From assembly GCA_030063045.1 (NCBI GenBank), contig JAQSEB010000245.1, positions 62,001-126,000 on the forward strand: 64,000 nt of DNA, in the 5' to 3' direction. Positions 10,647 through 22,051 of the stretch are shown here, piece by piece (position 1 is the stretch's first letter; each line of letters opens with the position of its first letter). Source of the DNA: Pratylenchus scribneri (taxonomy: Eukaryota > Nematoda > Chromadorea > Rhabditida > Pratylenchidae). The translations under genes and the position numbers were made by a program. The notes below the pieces were generated by a model. That model was not told the origin of the DNA. It saw nothing but the letters and a program-made list of their open reading frames with translations, and did not search any database.

Positions 10647-10856
10647 GGTACTTGTTAATTATCCCGGACTAGATTTTTTTTAAAGTCTACTAGGGAAAGG
10701 TTACGGTTACCCCCATGGGTTATCCGGTATAGGGTTAAGGTCTTTAAGGGGATAGGTTATCATCTCGCATATCCGTAACTCTAAATCCTAATCATCCATG
10801 AAGGGGACCGACCCTTCATTTAGAAAAAATCTGGTCCGCGATAATTAACAAGTACT
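10647..10856. mobile_element. hAT-like MITE, GGTACTTG termini, 8-bp target duplication
   Basis: Left end GGTACTTGTTAATTATC, right end GATAATTAACAAGTACT, flanked on both sides by the identical 8-mer AAATTTTA (10639-10646 and 10857-10864). Length 210 bp. The inner sequence carries a second symmetric block (GGGTTAAGG / CCTAATC). An 8-bp duplication is typical of the hAT superfamily; assignment to hAT is inferred from this only. Confidence 0.75.
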
Positions 10857-10869
10857 AAATTTTATTTGT

Positions 10870-12040
10870 TGATTTAAACCATGAATCTGAATTCTAGAAT
10901 CTTTTTTAATTCAATTTATACCATAAATTCAATCATTTCCTTCAATTGGTCAAATTTCACCCAATTCAATCCATTCCAATTCCCCAATCGGATTTGTTGC
11001 TTTATTAAGCGAGGGAATATCAAAATGAATTTTTGAATTGGGAACAGTGGATGCAGGAATTGTTTGAATGGAAATGGACTAAATCGCGCGGACAGCGAGG
11101 ATTAAATTGCTTTCCAATTGTTCGGAAAGGGTGCTTTCCAATTGTTCGGAAAGGGTGCTTTCCAATTGTTCGGAAAGGGTGAAGGCTAGAGGGCTTAAAT
11201 GCGAATGCCTATGGGGAGGAATTGGGTCTATTCTAGAGGCTATTCAATGACAATGAATGGGATGAACTTATTTTTTTTGGGAAAATTCATTTTTGGGTTT
11301 TGAGATAATTTGGAAGAAAAATATGGCTTATATAAAAATTTTAAGTAAAAGACCATGATTATTGGGAATTATTTTCATATCACAATAGCAATCTTTGAAA
11401 AGAAATTTAATTGGTATATACGAATTAATCGAAAAATGTTTAGGTTTTGAATGGAATAATTCTGCTAGTTCATATAAGTGGTCAATGAATTAAATTACGG
11501 AGCTACAACTACATAAATTAAAACGGCATTTTTGGGTAAAATGCTAAATAATTAAATGGAAGAATTAAATTAATCTCAAATGAAATGGAAAATATTGAAT
11601 ATCCATATTCCATACTATAATGCCACACAAATATGCAAATTTTATAGGATTTTGTCAAAATTCTACAGATTTACAATTCAGAATAAAATGTGCAGAATTG
11701 GTTTATTAGAAGAGCAGGGCAGAGGAGAGAAAGCTTCACTTTGCCTTGAATGGATGAGGATTTGTAAATATTTGTGAATTGGATAGGAATAGGATGGATG
11801 GATGAGTGGAGGCTGGCAAACGGATTTATGGGTTTAACAAGGATTGCGGGTGGAAATAAATCTTTTCCATTTCGGAACAATAATTTTGATGCAAATATTC
11901 CAAAAATTTTCAACCATTCTTCACTGGGGAATATACCGATGAAATGGATGTTCCGCTTCATCAATTGGAATTTGTGCTTTATGGGGATGCTTGTTTAATT
12001 GAATGAATTTGGTTCAAATTATTCAGCCATTTTTAAATTA
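10870..12040. other. Intergenic DNA, no gene supported
   Basis: AT-rich spacer with a three-unit minisatellite near its left end and overlapping ORFs on both strands at 11580-12000. Those ORFs lack recognisable domains, splice sites or signal peptides, and each overlaps another frame, so I treat them as chance. Confidence 0.45.
11109..11180. repeat. 24-bp tandem repeat, three units
   Basis: Three perfect head-to-tail copies of a 24-mer that begins GCTTTCCAATTGTTCGG, at 11109, 11133 and 11157. Each unit contains CCAATTG and a TTTCC...GGAAA inverted pair, so single units could form small hairpins. Confidence 0.9.
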
Positions 12041-12044
12041 TTAT

Positions 12045-12595
12045 TAATTTATAAATTGATTAGTAAGTAGTCCTAATCTAAGGGATAAAGTGATTTCGAG
12101 TGAGAGCACAGCTTTTAGGCTCTCGCGCGAACCTTGGCCGGAGATATAAAACCCCCAGTGTCCCAATGAATGGGATAGGGATAAGGGGGACTCGGCTTTA
12201 AATTATTCGGTACTTATCTTATTTGGGTCCGATTTTTTGGAAAGTTAAGGCCCCTCCCTATTGGTCATCAGGATGAAGGTTAGGGTCATTCAGGAATAAG
12301 TTACGGATATGATGGGGTAAAAATAATCTCACCTATTCCCTGATCCTAATACCCAAAGGGGTCCTCTCATTTTTATCTTTCTAAAGCGGACCAAAATTGA
12401 TAAGTACCAATTATTCTTTATTAATTGTGCGGAAAATATGATAATAATGTGAAGGGTAAAAAAGCCAAAGGAAATGAAAAATGGTGGATTTAAAAAGGCA
12501 GATTAGGGCAATATTTGATTGATTGGGTGACAAGGCAATAAGTGGGGGTACAGTAGGAAAATAGGAAAAGGCCTTTCGGCATTGTTGTGGCATTG
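12045..12595 (-). repeat. Interspersed repeat R1, copy 1 (interrupted by a MITE)
   Basis: Read on the minus strand, this matches the copies at 28308-28640 and 49755-50095. Shared landmarks in order: CCTACTGTACCC, AATCAAATATTGCC, TTTACCCTTCACATTA, TTCCCGCACAATTAATAAAG or TTCCGCACAATTAATAAAG, TTATCCCTATCCC, CTCCGGC, TTATCCC and TAGATTAGGAC. It is split into two halves by the element at 12209-12408. No coding capacity seen. Confidence 0.7.
12209..12408. mobile_element. hAT-like MITE nested inside repeat R1, 8-bp target duplication
   Basis: Left end GGTACTTATCTTATTTGGGTCC, right end GGACCAAAATTGATAAGTACC. The flanking 8-mers are identical: AATTATTC at 12201-12208 and 12409-12416. Removing the 200-bp element and one 8-mer restores continuity with the R1 copy at 28.3 kb, which reads TTTATTCTTTATTAATTG-like sequence without a break there. 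Same family as 10647-10856 by its ends. Confidence 0.8.
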
Positions 12596-12599
12596 ATAA

Positions 12600-13363
12600 A
12601 TACATACAAATATTTTATAAGTGATGACCATTGTATACATATTTTACAATAGCCGTTCCATAAACTATTAGTTGGGCTTTTGGCCGGATAAAATTCTAAT
12701 TCTGGCATTTTTGGCAATTTTTTATGCCATCATTAAATTATATTATTAATATGGAGCGTTAAATGAATGATGAAAGAATAAATTGCTCTTCTTTGCACAA
12801 TTTTCATATGAAAGGAAAAATTACCAATTTTTTATGCTGTGAATTGAGGACAATTCAATAAGTGGGTAAAATTTTCATATGGATTTGCATAAAATTTGTG
12901 AATGCGAATTGTGAGAAGTGGTCTCAATTCTCAAGAAGATTGTCAAGAGCACAGGGGGACGACATCATCTTCTTCAAATTCCATTCAAATTTATGTGGAC
13001 AATTCAAAGCTTGAACATCCCAAAAATATTTAACCATTTTTTCCATCAAATTCATTTTTTTTCAATTTTTATCTTTTTTATTCGATATTTGAATTCAGAA
13101 TTTTCTTATCGGAAATAACAAATGTGAAGTGTGAACAAAGAATGTAAAAAGAATGAGGAAATGGTTGACGTCAATTTCTTTAATTGGAAATTAACCTACA
13201 TTTTTGAAATTATTTAAATGATGGCCAAACCCATCACAAAAAATGGAGTAAAATATTCTTATAAATTTGTCCTTCCGGGTTAATCACATTTTTAATTATC
13301 ATTTCAATAAAAGTCACTTCGTTTTTTTTTTCCAATTCAATCCATTCCTTCCATTCTAATAAA
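12600..13363. other. Intergenic spacer upstream of the secreted-peptide gene
   Basis: AT-rich DNA with no ORF I can support. A TATA-like element (CTTATAAAT) lies near 13258-13266, about 100 bp before the ATG at 13364. It may belong to that gene's promoter; this is inference from position only. Confidence 0.4.
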
Positions 13364-14042
13364 ATGTTTCGAATAATTTTTATTTTCCTTCTTTTGCTTC
13401 TTTATTTGACCATTTTTGCTTCCGCTCGTCCATTTAAATTTGCACCACTTTTACCATCTAGTAAACTGGAGAATGGACAACAAATTGGGCATTCCTCTTC
13501 CTCCTCATCATCCCTTGATGATGATGGCCAATTCCCTTCAGCCAATTTTATCCAATTAATAAGTCCGCTTTTCATTAAAAAATTAAATAAAAATTTTCAA
13601 ATAAAATAATTGGTACAGTAAAGTCAGCTTTTTCATATAAAAATAATAAAACTTTAATCAACCCACTTCAATTCATCAATATTTTTAGGCCGGTTAGTCC
13701 AGTTGATTTTTAAATACGATGGCTTTTAAAAATGCGGTTTCTTTTATTTTCGGTTACTTTGAGGGAAAAAAACCAATTTCGGCTTTTTTTTAATTTCAAA
13801 AACTATCCGAATGAAACTAACTTAAACTTAGTTTTATTGACCAAAATGCTTTTATAATAATTATAATTACTAATTAAAAGATATTAATAAATAAATAAAA
13901 TAAATTTAAATCAAAAATTACTGAAAAATTCTAAATTCCCATTTTTCTAGTCAATCTACCATGGTCTGAGCCGCCAATAATTTGTCTTAAGGATTCAGAT
14001 TGCCCTCCAGGCAAACGGTGCCGAGCCCATAAATGTGTTTAA
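13364..14042 (+). CDS. Small secreted cysteine-rich peptide (2 exons)
   Basis: Exon 1 starts at the ATG at 13364 and encodes a strong signal peptide (MFRIIFIFLLLLLYLTIFAS), then ARPFKFAPLLPS. Exon 2 (13951-14042) follows a TTTTTCTAG acceptor and encodes PPIICLKDSDCPPGKRCRAH plus KCV and a stop. Two donors keep the frame: 13461/13462 (A then GTAAAC, stronger), giving a peptide of about 62 residues, or about 13564/13565 (A then GTCCGC), which keeps a Ser/Asp-rich linker. The four-cysteine tail (C-x5-C-x5-C-x4-C) resembles the small C...DSDCPxGxxC modules found in many secreted animal proteins. Function unknown; an effector or cuticle role is possible. Confidence 0.65.
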
Positions 14043-14359
14043 TTGGACAATATGGAATGAGACATTAAATTATTTTCGAAATTGAGAATGATTTGAGGAT
14101 AATATATTCATTAATGCTTTATTTTTCATCATTTGTTTAATTTTTTTTGTTAATTTTTTATTGGATAAATTGTATTTGTGTAAATGAAATGATCGACGAA
14201 ATTTGTTCATATTTTATAAATTTCTTGAAAAATGTTTATATTTTATTGACGAGAAGTGAAATAATGAGCAATATTTAAAAATGTTATTTGAGCACAAAAC
14301 AATAAAATAAAAGACTTAGCTTTCAAAAAAAAATCAATAATAAAACAAAAAGCTATTTT

Positions 14360-17192
14360 TTATCCATCTAAAATATGTTCCTTCTTTGGTATAGCCAAAA
14401 GTTGATCTTCAATTGCGGTGGCCGAATGGAGTCGATTTTGGAATCGATAAATCACTTTTAGCATTTTTGGCTCGCCCGGGCATGGGTCATAAAATCCGGG
14501 TAAATCCTATGCGAAAAATATTTTAAATCCAAAATTCATTAAAAACCTTTCCCGAATAAATTCGTAATTTTGAATCATTGACCATTGATTGGAGTGGGAC
14601 GGAAACGTCAATCAATTTTTCGCCAGTCAACATTGGATATTGTTCCGAACCGGGCCTGTCATCGAGCATTTGGCCAAATTTTGCATCCAAAATAATCAAT
14701 CCACTTTTTTGGCCTTCCTCTTTTGCATTTCTTTCTGCCATTTCCCTCATCAAATTTATGGCCTTTTGTGCTTGTTCCCTTTTCATTTCAATTCCCTAAA
14801 AAAAAATTTAATTAAAAATTAATTTTTTAAAGTAAAAAACCATTTCTTCGTCAATATTATCTTTTCGAAATATTCCCATTAAATTCGGAAATTTTTTCTT
14901 GATTATTGGCCAAGTTGTTCGAATTGCCAAAATTGGAATGGCAAGGCATAATGCAGCTGGGATGAATTCGGCCGGGTAAAATTGGTCGGCATGTTCACAA
15001 AATACCATCCGAAATTCGTAATTGTTCAAACTTGTTCTGATCCTATAAAAGATTTAGAAAATATTTTGCAGAATTTCATTGATTTTCAGCCGTTTTTGAT
15101 TATTATAGTTTAGATTTTCTTATGACCTTAAAAGAAATGGAAATCATGGGATAACTTTATTAGTGATGTTTCTAAAAGCTTCAAATCCATTTAATTGTGT
15201 TTTGAACTTCCTAAAGCCTATAAAGGTTAAGTACAATTGAAGTGATTTTATATCTGTAAGATAACTAAAAATGAGTGAATGAGATTCAAATTAGTAGGTG
15301 AATGGCCCAATATCTTTGGATTTAGCCAAATTAAATTAAATGGTGTCATTTTTAGTAATTGGATCAAAAACGGCTGTGTAAATCACAATAAAATATTTAA
15401 ACCTGAAAGAAGCCTGCAAAAAGAAAGTGGGCCAAATGAATTGAATTTTCATGCCAATTTTTGAATATTTTGTCAAATCTCTTTCCATCGTAATTGATGA
15501 TTGGCAGGTTAACGGTGATGAAAGTTCCAAATTTGCCTGATAATGTTGGCCATTCTTTGGCAATCGCAAATGATAAGTAAATCTCATTGAGTAGAAAAAT
15601 TGAGGAGAAATCTAAAAAAATTAATTTGAAATGAATTTAAAAATAAAAAACCGAAAGAGCAAAAATATATTTTGGCCTGTTTAATTCATTTCGGATTAAT
15701 GTGACAGTCATTGTTGGATTTGAGCCAATTAAATTCAAATTTATTGCGCCTTCATTATTTGGACTGAGTTGGAAAATAAAAGCTGAAAAATTAAATTATT
15801 TTAAATAATTAATTTAATCAAACTTGGCATCAAAGAATATTCGAATGTTCCATCAAAATTATATTTAATCGATGGTTCGCATAAAATTGTTTGAAGCCAT
15901 GAATTCCATTTTGTATTTGATTCAGACGATAAAAAATGATGGGAAAATTTCATCGAATAAATAAGCTGATTCGGCGACAATTGAAAAGTTGGCTTAAATA
16001 AAAAAGGAATTAAAAATTAAATAAAATTATTGGACCAAAATTTTTCGTAATTTTTAATAGTATTTGACATTATTTTCTAAATCTAAAATATCTAGGCTAA
16101 TTGGAAAAAGGAATAATAAAGGCAGAAAATAAATATTTAAGGACCCGAAGTTTTGAAATTCGACTAAATTTTTGAACATTTTTGGTCATTTATTTTTCTA
16201 GTTAATCGTTAATAAATAATTTGATTTAAAAACTATAAAATTATCAATAATTTATGAGATAACGAGTAACCGGATTTTGTATATTAAATAGAAAAATACC
16301 TCAAAATGCGAAGAAGTTGAAATTGCCCTCTTCCATGAAAATTGAACCGAAGAATTAAGCAATCTATTTTCACTGCTTGAAATTCTTCCATTGCAACCAA
16401 TACGGTCGACGGCGGTTAATGGGCAATCAACATTCAGTCCACTGATCATTCCCAACAATTTAAATCTGTAAAACAAATTAATTTGTATTGCTAATTTTTG
16501 TAAAGTAGAAAAAACCTTGCTAAACTATTTTTCCTAAATAAACCGGAAATTGATGATCGCACAATAAAATTGGTCTCCGGACTGATTCGATGCAATTCAG
16601 TTTCATTCTCATTAAGCCTTTTCAAAAATTCATATTCTTTCCTAATATTCTCTGGACTCGTGGAATAAGTTGACAATTCCCATCCCTTTAATATAATTAA
16701 CAATATTTAATAATTAATTAATTAACTTGTATTTTGATGCCCTTCACTCCAAGAATATCATAAATTGCCCTCGTTTTTGGGTTGATTAGAACTTAAAATT
16801 TGTTAAATTATTAATGATTGAAATTGAATAAGGAAAAATACCTTCATGTGCTTCTTTGATTGTCAAAAATATTTTGGCTGCTTCCTTTTTATCTTCCTCA
16901 TCTGATTGGGTGGATTAATATTAAGTATTTTACTTACATTAATGTAAATAAACCTGTATGACGATCTGGATGGAAAATCAATGATTGTTGTTTGTAAGCC
17001 CGGTTGATATCATCCATGGTGGCCTGCAAATTTCGTTGATTTTCATTTTTAAATGAATATAAAACTCACATTTTTTGGTAAATTTAGCACATGATAATAA
17101 TTAATGTCGTCTTCTTCTGCTTCTGCTGAATCATTTTTATCATTTTCATTTTTATTACGGCTAAAAAATTCTTCTTCCTCATCATCAAACAT
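14360..17192 (-). CDS. DNAJC11: DnaJ homologue subfamily C member 11 (mitochondrial MIB/MICOS-associated)
   Basis: Twelve exons join in phase to 586 residues (human DNAJC11 is 559): 17070-17192, 16954-17023, 16842-16901, 16727-16791, 16516-16685, 16300-16465, 15824-15992, 15652-15782, 15403-15611, 14841-15042, 14547-14795, 14360-14506. After an acidic N-terminus the J domain spans about residues 30-100, with the HPD motif at 59-61 (IFHPDRH) and the typical ending [14 protein letters not shown] family-typical GWEL segment, a middle beta-rich region and the C-terminal DUF3395 part follow ([32 protein letters not shown] at the end). Known role: links the mitochondrial outer membrane with cristae-organising complexes. 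It diverges from the BAG6-like gene with 670 bp between start codons. A possible trans-splice acceptor (TTTTTAGAG) lies upstream of the ATG. Confidence 0.95.
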
Positions 17193-17862
17193 CTTGGATT
17201 GTTTTGTGTTTTGTTGCTTAATGGTGCTTATTCTCTAAAAATAAAATAAATGGATAATGGACATGTTTGTTTTTTCATTTGCACTCTGAAAATGTGTGTA
17301 AAAGGATTAATGATAAATAATTGATTGATTATTTCGAAATTTTAAAATCGATAATCGGCCTTCGCATCGCGCTTATTAGAGATAGAGACTAGAGTAGATG
17401 TCGGTTGGTTTAGGTTTGAGAAAATCGGACCAAAGTTTTTAAAGAACCTTGAAAAGCTGCGCTGTGGATAAGAAGGTCCAGAATTGTGGTCCCAATCCCA
17501 ATTTTTTTTGATTTTTTTAATATTTTTAATTAAAATTAATTTCTGCTTGGGTTATCGGGGGCGTAGAACACGAATCTGACATCCATTTTGTCAAATTACC
17601 ATCTTGATAAGATATTGCCCCTTATTGTAAACTAGAAAATTCTAGAATGAACTAAATCTTTTTGATTGATCAATAAAAATCGCTACTTTTTTTACAGGTA
17701 CATAATAAATCTAAATTATTCACCAATCACAATCACCACTCACTCTACCACTCTTCATTCACTTTTTTTTTCATTCATTAAATTTTTATTCGCTCGCTAA
17801 TGACGAAAAATACATTCAATTTATTTTAGATTTTGACTTTTAATTCAGCTCTTTTAAAACAA
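17193..17862. promoter_or_regulatory. Shared upstream region of divergent DNAJC11 and BAG6-like genes
   Basis: The 670 bp between the two start codons must contain both 5' regions. A TTTTAATTCAG acceptor-like sequence precedes the BAG6-like ATG by 18 bp, as expected for spliced-leader trans-splicing. A TCGGTTTT-type repeat fragment occurs near 17400. No TATA box is evident. Regulation in common is only inferred from the layout. Confidence 0.45.
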
Positions 17863-20800
17863 ATGGTTTTAATAAAATTGAAAATAAGATTTGTTGATGG
17901 AACCGATACAACCGTAAACATAGATGATCAGGTAATAATAAAGCATGCATAATTTTCACTATTATACATTACAAATTTAAGGCCACAATCGCCACACTTC
18001 ATCAATCAATTGCAGCTTCAACATCCGTTCCAATTGCAGAACAACGTCTCATATTCAAGGGCAAAGTTCTGAGTGATGATCAGCGCAAAATCAGAGATTG
18101 CGGCCTTTCAAACGACATCGTCATTCATTTGGTCCGAAGAACAGTGCCGCAAATCCCATCGCCAAGAGTTAACAATGTCGCCAATGATGAAGCGGGAGGA
18201 GCAGCCGACCAAAGCGGATCTACTGAACACATTTCTCGCACAATTTCGCATATCATTGGCCAAGTCCCATTTGAGCGGAATGGAATTTTTGCCGATCCAA
18301 ATCAGACCATGGTTTAGTTTTTGAATGTTCAATTAACTAATTTATTCAATTTAAGACAATCATTGGCAACATCATTCAGCAGTTGGAGAGTCGTTTCCGA
18401 ATTGACACTCAATACACATTGCATCTCAACCAACCGCAGCACAACGACTTCTCCATCAATGTCCGCCTTCGAGGTGTGCGCCAACAATTCTTCAATAGTC
18501 CGGCCCGAGAGCGCTTTGAGACACTGTGCACTGAGCTGCGAAAACTGGCCTGGCTTGTCGTGTTGATCAAGGTTTTGCCTCGATAAAATATTTAAAAAAT
18601 ATTCAACAAAATTTAAGGCTCAATTTTTGGGCGAAGTCGATGCCATTTTATCGGCAGAGGAAAGCGGCCAGCAGACCACCGAAGATCAACAATGCCACTC
18701 AATGGCACGTGTGCTCAGGGCCATGAATGCATATGACCACTATGACGAAGTGGAGATGAACAATTATGTTTTGAGCAATTATGTCGTCGGGGCTCGCGAC
18801 ACCGAATTGGCCTCCATCATTGAACAACTTGAGCATTGGCAGCTGGACGAGGATGAAGCGCACATTCAACAGCTGAATCCGGTCATGAGTGTCAGGTTAA
18901 TATTTGATAATATTTTCCATTATTTTAATTAATTTCATAGACATAGCACCTCGCACGATTTGAGCACATTCCTTATGATGTTTTCCGTTGTGCAAACCAA
19001 AATCAGCCAACATTTGATGGACCGCTATTATCGGGTGCTCCAGTCGCCACATGTTCATCAGGTTTTTAAAATGCAAAAATTCTTTCCGACCAAGAGACCG
19101 CACTCCGCACGGGTACAAACGGAGTTTGTCCCCCTACAAAGAAATGAAGATGATGATGGTGATGAAGAAGAAGATGAGGAATGAGGATGGTGAAGAAGAA
19201 GAAGAGAATATGATGAAGAAAATCATCCTCAATTTCATCATGATCATTTTTTCCCTCATTCTTTGTAGGAGACAAACTCCATTAGTACTGAGCGGACCTA
19301 AACTTTTGACACAAATTAGGTCGCTAGTTCGAATCCGTTCAGAGAATAATTTTTTTCGGATCTGGTGCATACTTTTATGCATTTTTGGTACATTCTAATG
19401 TGCATTTCTAGACGAAATAAAGTATATTTTGAACCAAGATCCCAAAATTACTTTACCCAATGCCTTATTATTAATTATAAAATTGAAGGTTTCTTCACAT
19501 CCGGCCCGAATGCTCAATTGCTTCTCCAATGCCATGGCCCGTGTTCAACACTATTGTGCGCATATTTACCATGGACTTAGCGATTTGGGACTTCATGCCG
19601 ATCAAAACCCGTACAATCGACTTTATCCCCAATTGATCATCCATCAACGAAACCAAAACGAAGAGCCGGGCCTTTCACAAGCCGAGATCATTTTTGTATT
19701 TTCTGATCCATCAAGTAAATTTTGATATTTTAATTAAAATTTAATCTTCATTTTTAAGATGATCAAAATGGAAGACAACCACCAATTCGTGCTGGACATC
19801 CTCAAAGGGCAAATGGTCAAATTCCGGGTCAACATCAACCACCACCGCCATCAGCAGCACGCATGTTTTCTGGTCCATCCAGTAATTTCAATAAATTTAG
19901 TACATTTAAAAATGCTCATTTTTAAGCCAATCAAAATTTTGGACAAGGGCGGCCATTTCTGTTCCCGAGTCCGCAATTAAATGAACGCCAAATTGCGGAG
20001 GACCTCCGACTATTCCAACGGCAACCAAGCACCCAAAATGGCAGCCAACGAGTGAATTTCAATCCAAATCATCGCCAATGGGCACTCGTCAACCATCAAA
20101 TCAACAACATCCACCACAAAACAATGATCAGCCGCCTCAACCTTCACAACAAGCTGGTCCAGCTCCGGCCAATCCAGGCAATTCCATTTTGAGCGGATTA
20201 TTGAATATTGCGCAACAATGTAAGAATTTAATTATTAATGAATTTTTGGCTGTGATTTATGAAAAAAATATTTTACACAAATATTTTGAAAATTTTCGAC
20301 CTTAAGATTATGAGACCTAAACTTTTTTTTTATTAGGTTTCGGGTTCGAATCCGCTAAAGAGAATTATAATTTTTCGGGCTTATTTGTCACTTTTATATA
20401 TCATTTTAGAGAACATTTCTAGACAAAATAAAAAATTTCGACCAAAAAATACCCCTAAAATCACTGTAATTTTACCATAAATACCATTTAAGTTGTGGGC
20501 ATTGGTGGCGGTGTCGCCGATCATCTTCAACAGCAACCACCACCACCGGCGCGACAGGCACAACAACAACAACAGCGCCCAGTGGCAATGCGAATGGTCG
20601 AGGCAGTGAGTGTTCCCCGTTCTTCAACGGGACTTGTTCAACCGGCGGCGACCACTCAACAATCATCACAACAGCAACAAATTCCACAGCCTCCTCACCA
20701 ATTTCCGCGCCAGTCAATTCAATTTGAATATCAGCGCCAACCAATGGCAACAGCAATTCCATTTCAATTCATGGCCCAACCATCGGCAACCGGCGCAACA

Positions 20801-22051
20801 AATTCAACTGGGACCGCGAGACGCACTTCTCAAACGCCGCCTCCATTTCCGACTCAACCACCGCCCTCGGCACAACAACAATATCGAAGTGTTTCGGCCG
20901 AACGGGTGCTGGGCCGCAGTGGTCAACGACGAATGCCAATGCCACCGTTTCAAGCAGCGTTTGGTTTTCGGCAACAAAATGTGAATTGGGGACGCAACCG
21001 AAGCAATGAGGTTTTTTTGGATTTTTAAATTGATTTTTTAATTTTAAATAATTTTTAGACGCGAGCAATGTTCATTGGCCCAAATGAGCCCACCGAATTC
21101 CCAATGTTCACCATGGACCGCTTTTTGCCATGTCCCAGTCGACGCTATAGGCTTTTCGAAATGGATTCGGTGAGCTCAAAATTTATTATTTTTTGATTAA
21201 TTTTCTTCAATTTTTTAGCGCCATTTCAACTTTTGGAATGATCCTCGCACAATTGCACGGGGCATTGAGCCGCCGTCCAACTCAATTGCGGCCATGGAAC
21301 GTGCCGGCGGTCCACCACCACCAGGTCAGGCACCGGAGGCGGCGGCGGAAGCATTCGAGTCACTTTTCAATTTGGAGCCACAACCACAGGCCAATGCCAA
21401 TGGAGATGCGGTTCTCTTTTTAATTGCCAATTTAATAATTACAAATTATTTATAGATTTTCAATGAAATTGGACAATTCGAGCAATTTGCTCAAAGACTG
21501 TTGGAGAATGTTGCCAGTTGCATGGCCCGCCAAGATGTCCGATTGTTGTTGCCCGGCTCGATACCAATGCAACGCGGATTCACTGCCCATTCAAGAGGTA
21601 AGAAAAAAATGGCTATTTTTTTCGAATTGCTAAATTTCGTCTAAAATTTGCTATGGAATATATAAAAATCCATGAAAGTGCCAAGTCCGAAAAAAATTTT
21701 TGTCCTCTGGGCGAATTCGAACCCGTGACCTAATTTTTCAAAAGTTAAGGTCTCCTATGGGTCAAAATTTTTTTTTAAATCCAATAAATGCTAGTCAGCC
21801 TAATGCCTAAACCTTAAGTAGACATTCAACATTTTGATTTAACAAATTCAATTTAAGTTGCCGGCTACACTCCATTCGTCGCAATTCCAGTCCCATTTCC
21901 TGTGCCAAGTCCAAATCCAACCCCAGCTCGTTCGGCGGCACCGTCATCATCAGCAAGGCCGGAACCATCATTCAACCGGGCTCGTCGCGGAGGTTTTAGT
22001 GGCCGAAGATATGGCAACGGCGGAGGCGATGACCCGATGGATTTGGGCTGA
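17863..22051 (+). CDS. BAG6: BAG6/Scythe-like ubiquitin-like domain protein
   Basis: Fourteen exons join in phase to about 910 residues: 17863-17931, 17982-18311, 18356-18571, 18618-18895, 18941-19061, 19489-19714, 19759-19881, 19927-20051, 20132-20219, 20493-21010, 21059-21169, 21219-21410, 21456-21597, 21858-22051. An N-terminal ubiquitin-like fold (residues 1-75, with EQRLIFKGKVLSDDQ and IVIHLVRR) is followed by a region like the BAG6 DUF3538 (DRYYRVLQS, then NAMARVQHYCAHIYHGLSDL), then long Pro/Gln-rich low-complexity sequence and a Gly/Arg-rich end (RGGFSGRRYGNGGG). BAG6 triages mislocalised and tail-anchored membrane proteins with SGTA and the GET/TRC machinery. The UBL alone could suggest a ubiquilin, but no STI1 or UBA domain is seen. 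The exon 8/9 junction is the least certain. Confidence 0.78.
19278..19445 (+). repeat. SINE-like tRNA-related repeat in BAG6 intron 5
   Basis: Contains GCGGACCTAAACTTTTGA, AATTAGGTCGCTAGTTCGAATCC (B-box-like), AGAGAATAATTTTT, CATTCTAATGTGCATTTCTAGAC and GAAATAAAGTATATTTTGAACC. A second copy with the same order lies in intron 9 and a reversed one in intron 13. The match of GTTCGAATCC to the pol III B-box suggests a tRNA origin. Confidence 0.55.
20303..20450 (+). repeat. SINE-like tRNA-related repeat in BAG6 intron 9
   Basis: Same order of blocks as at 19278-19445: GAGACCTAAACTTTTT, ATTAGGTTTCGGGTTCGAATCC (perfect B-box), AAAGAGAATTATAATTTTTC, ACATTTCTAGACAAAATAAA, ATTTCGACC. Limits approximate. 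Confidence 0.55.
21637..21830 (-). repeat. SINE-like tRNA-related repeat in BAG6 intron 13 (reverse)
   Basis: Read on the minus strand it gives TTAGGTCACGGGTTCGAATTC, then CAGAGGACAAAAATTTTTTTC and a terminal block with TTTTAGACGAAATTT, matching the order of the two forward copies in introns 5 and 9. More diverged than they are. Confidence 0.45.

Noticed and set aside
11580..11998. Overlapping ORFs of 65-97 codons on both strands
   Set aside because: No domains, no signal peptides, no splice sites, and each frame shadows another.
19062..19184. Acidic extension of BAG6 exon 5
   Set aside because: The frame runs to a stop without family-like sequence, while splicing at 19061 to 19489 restores a family-like region in phase.
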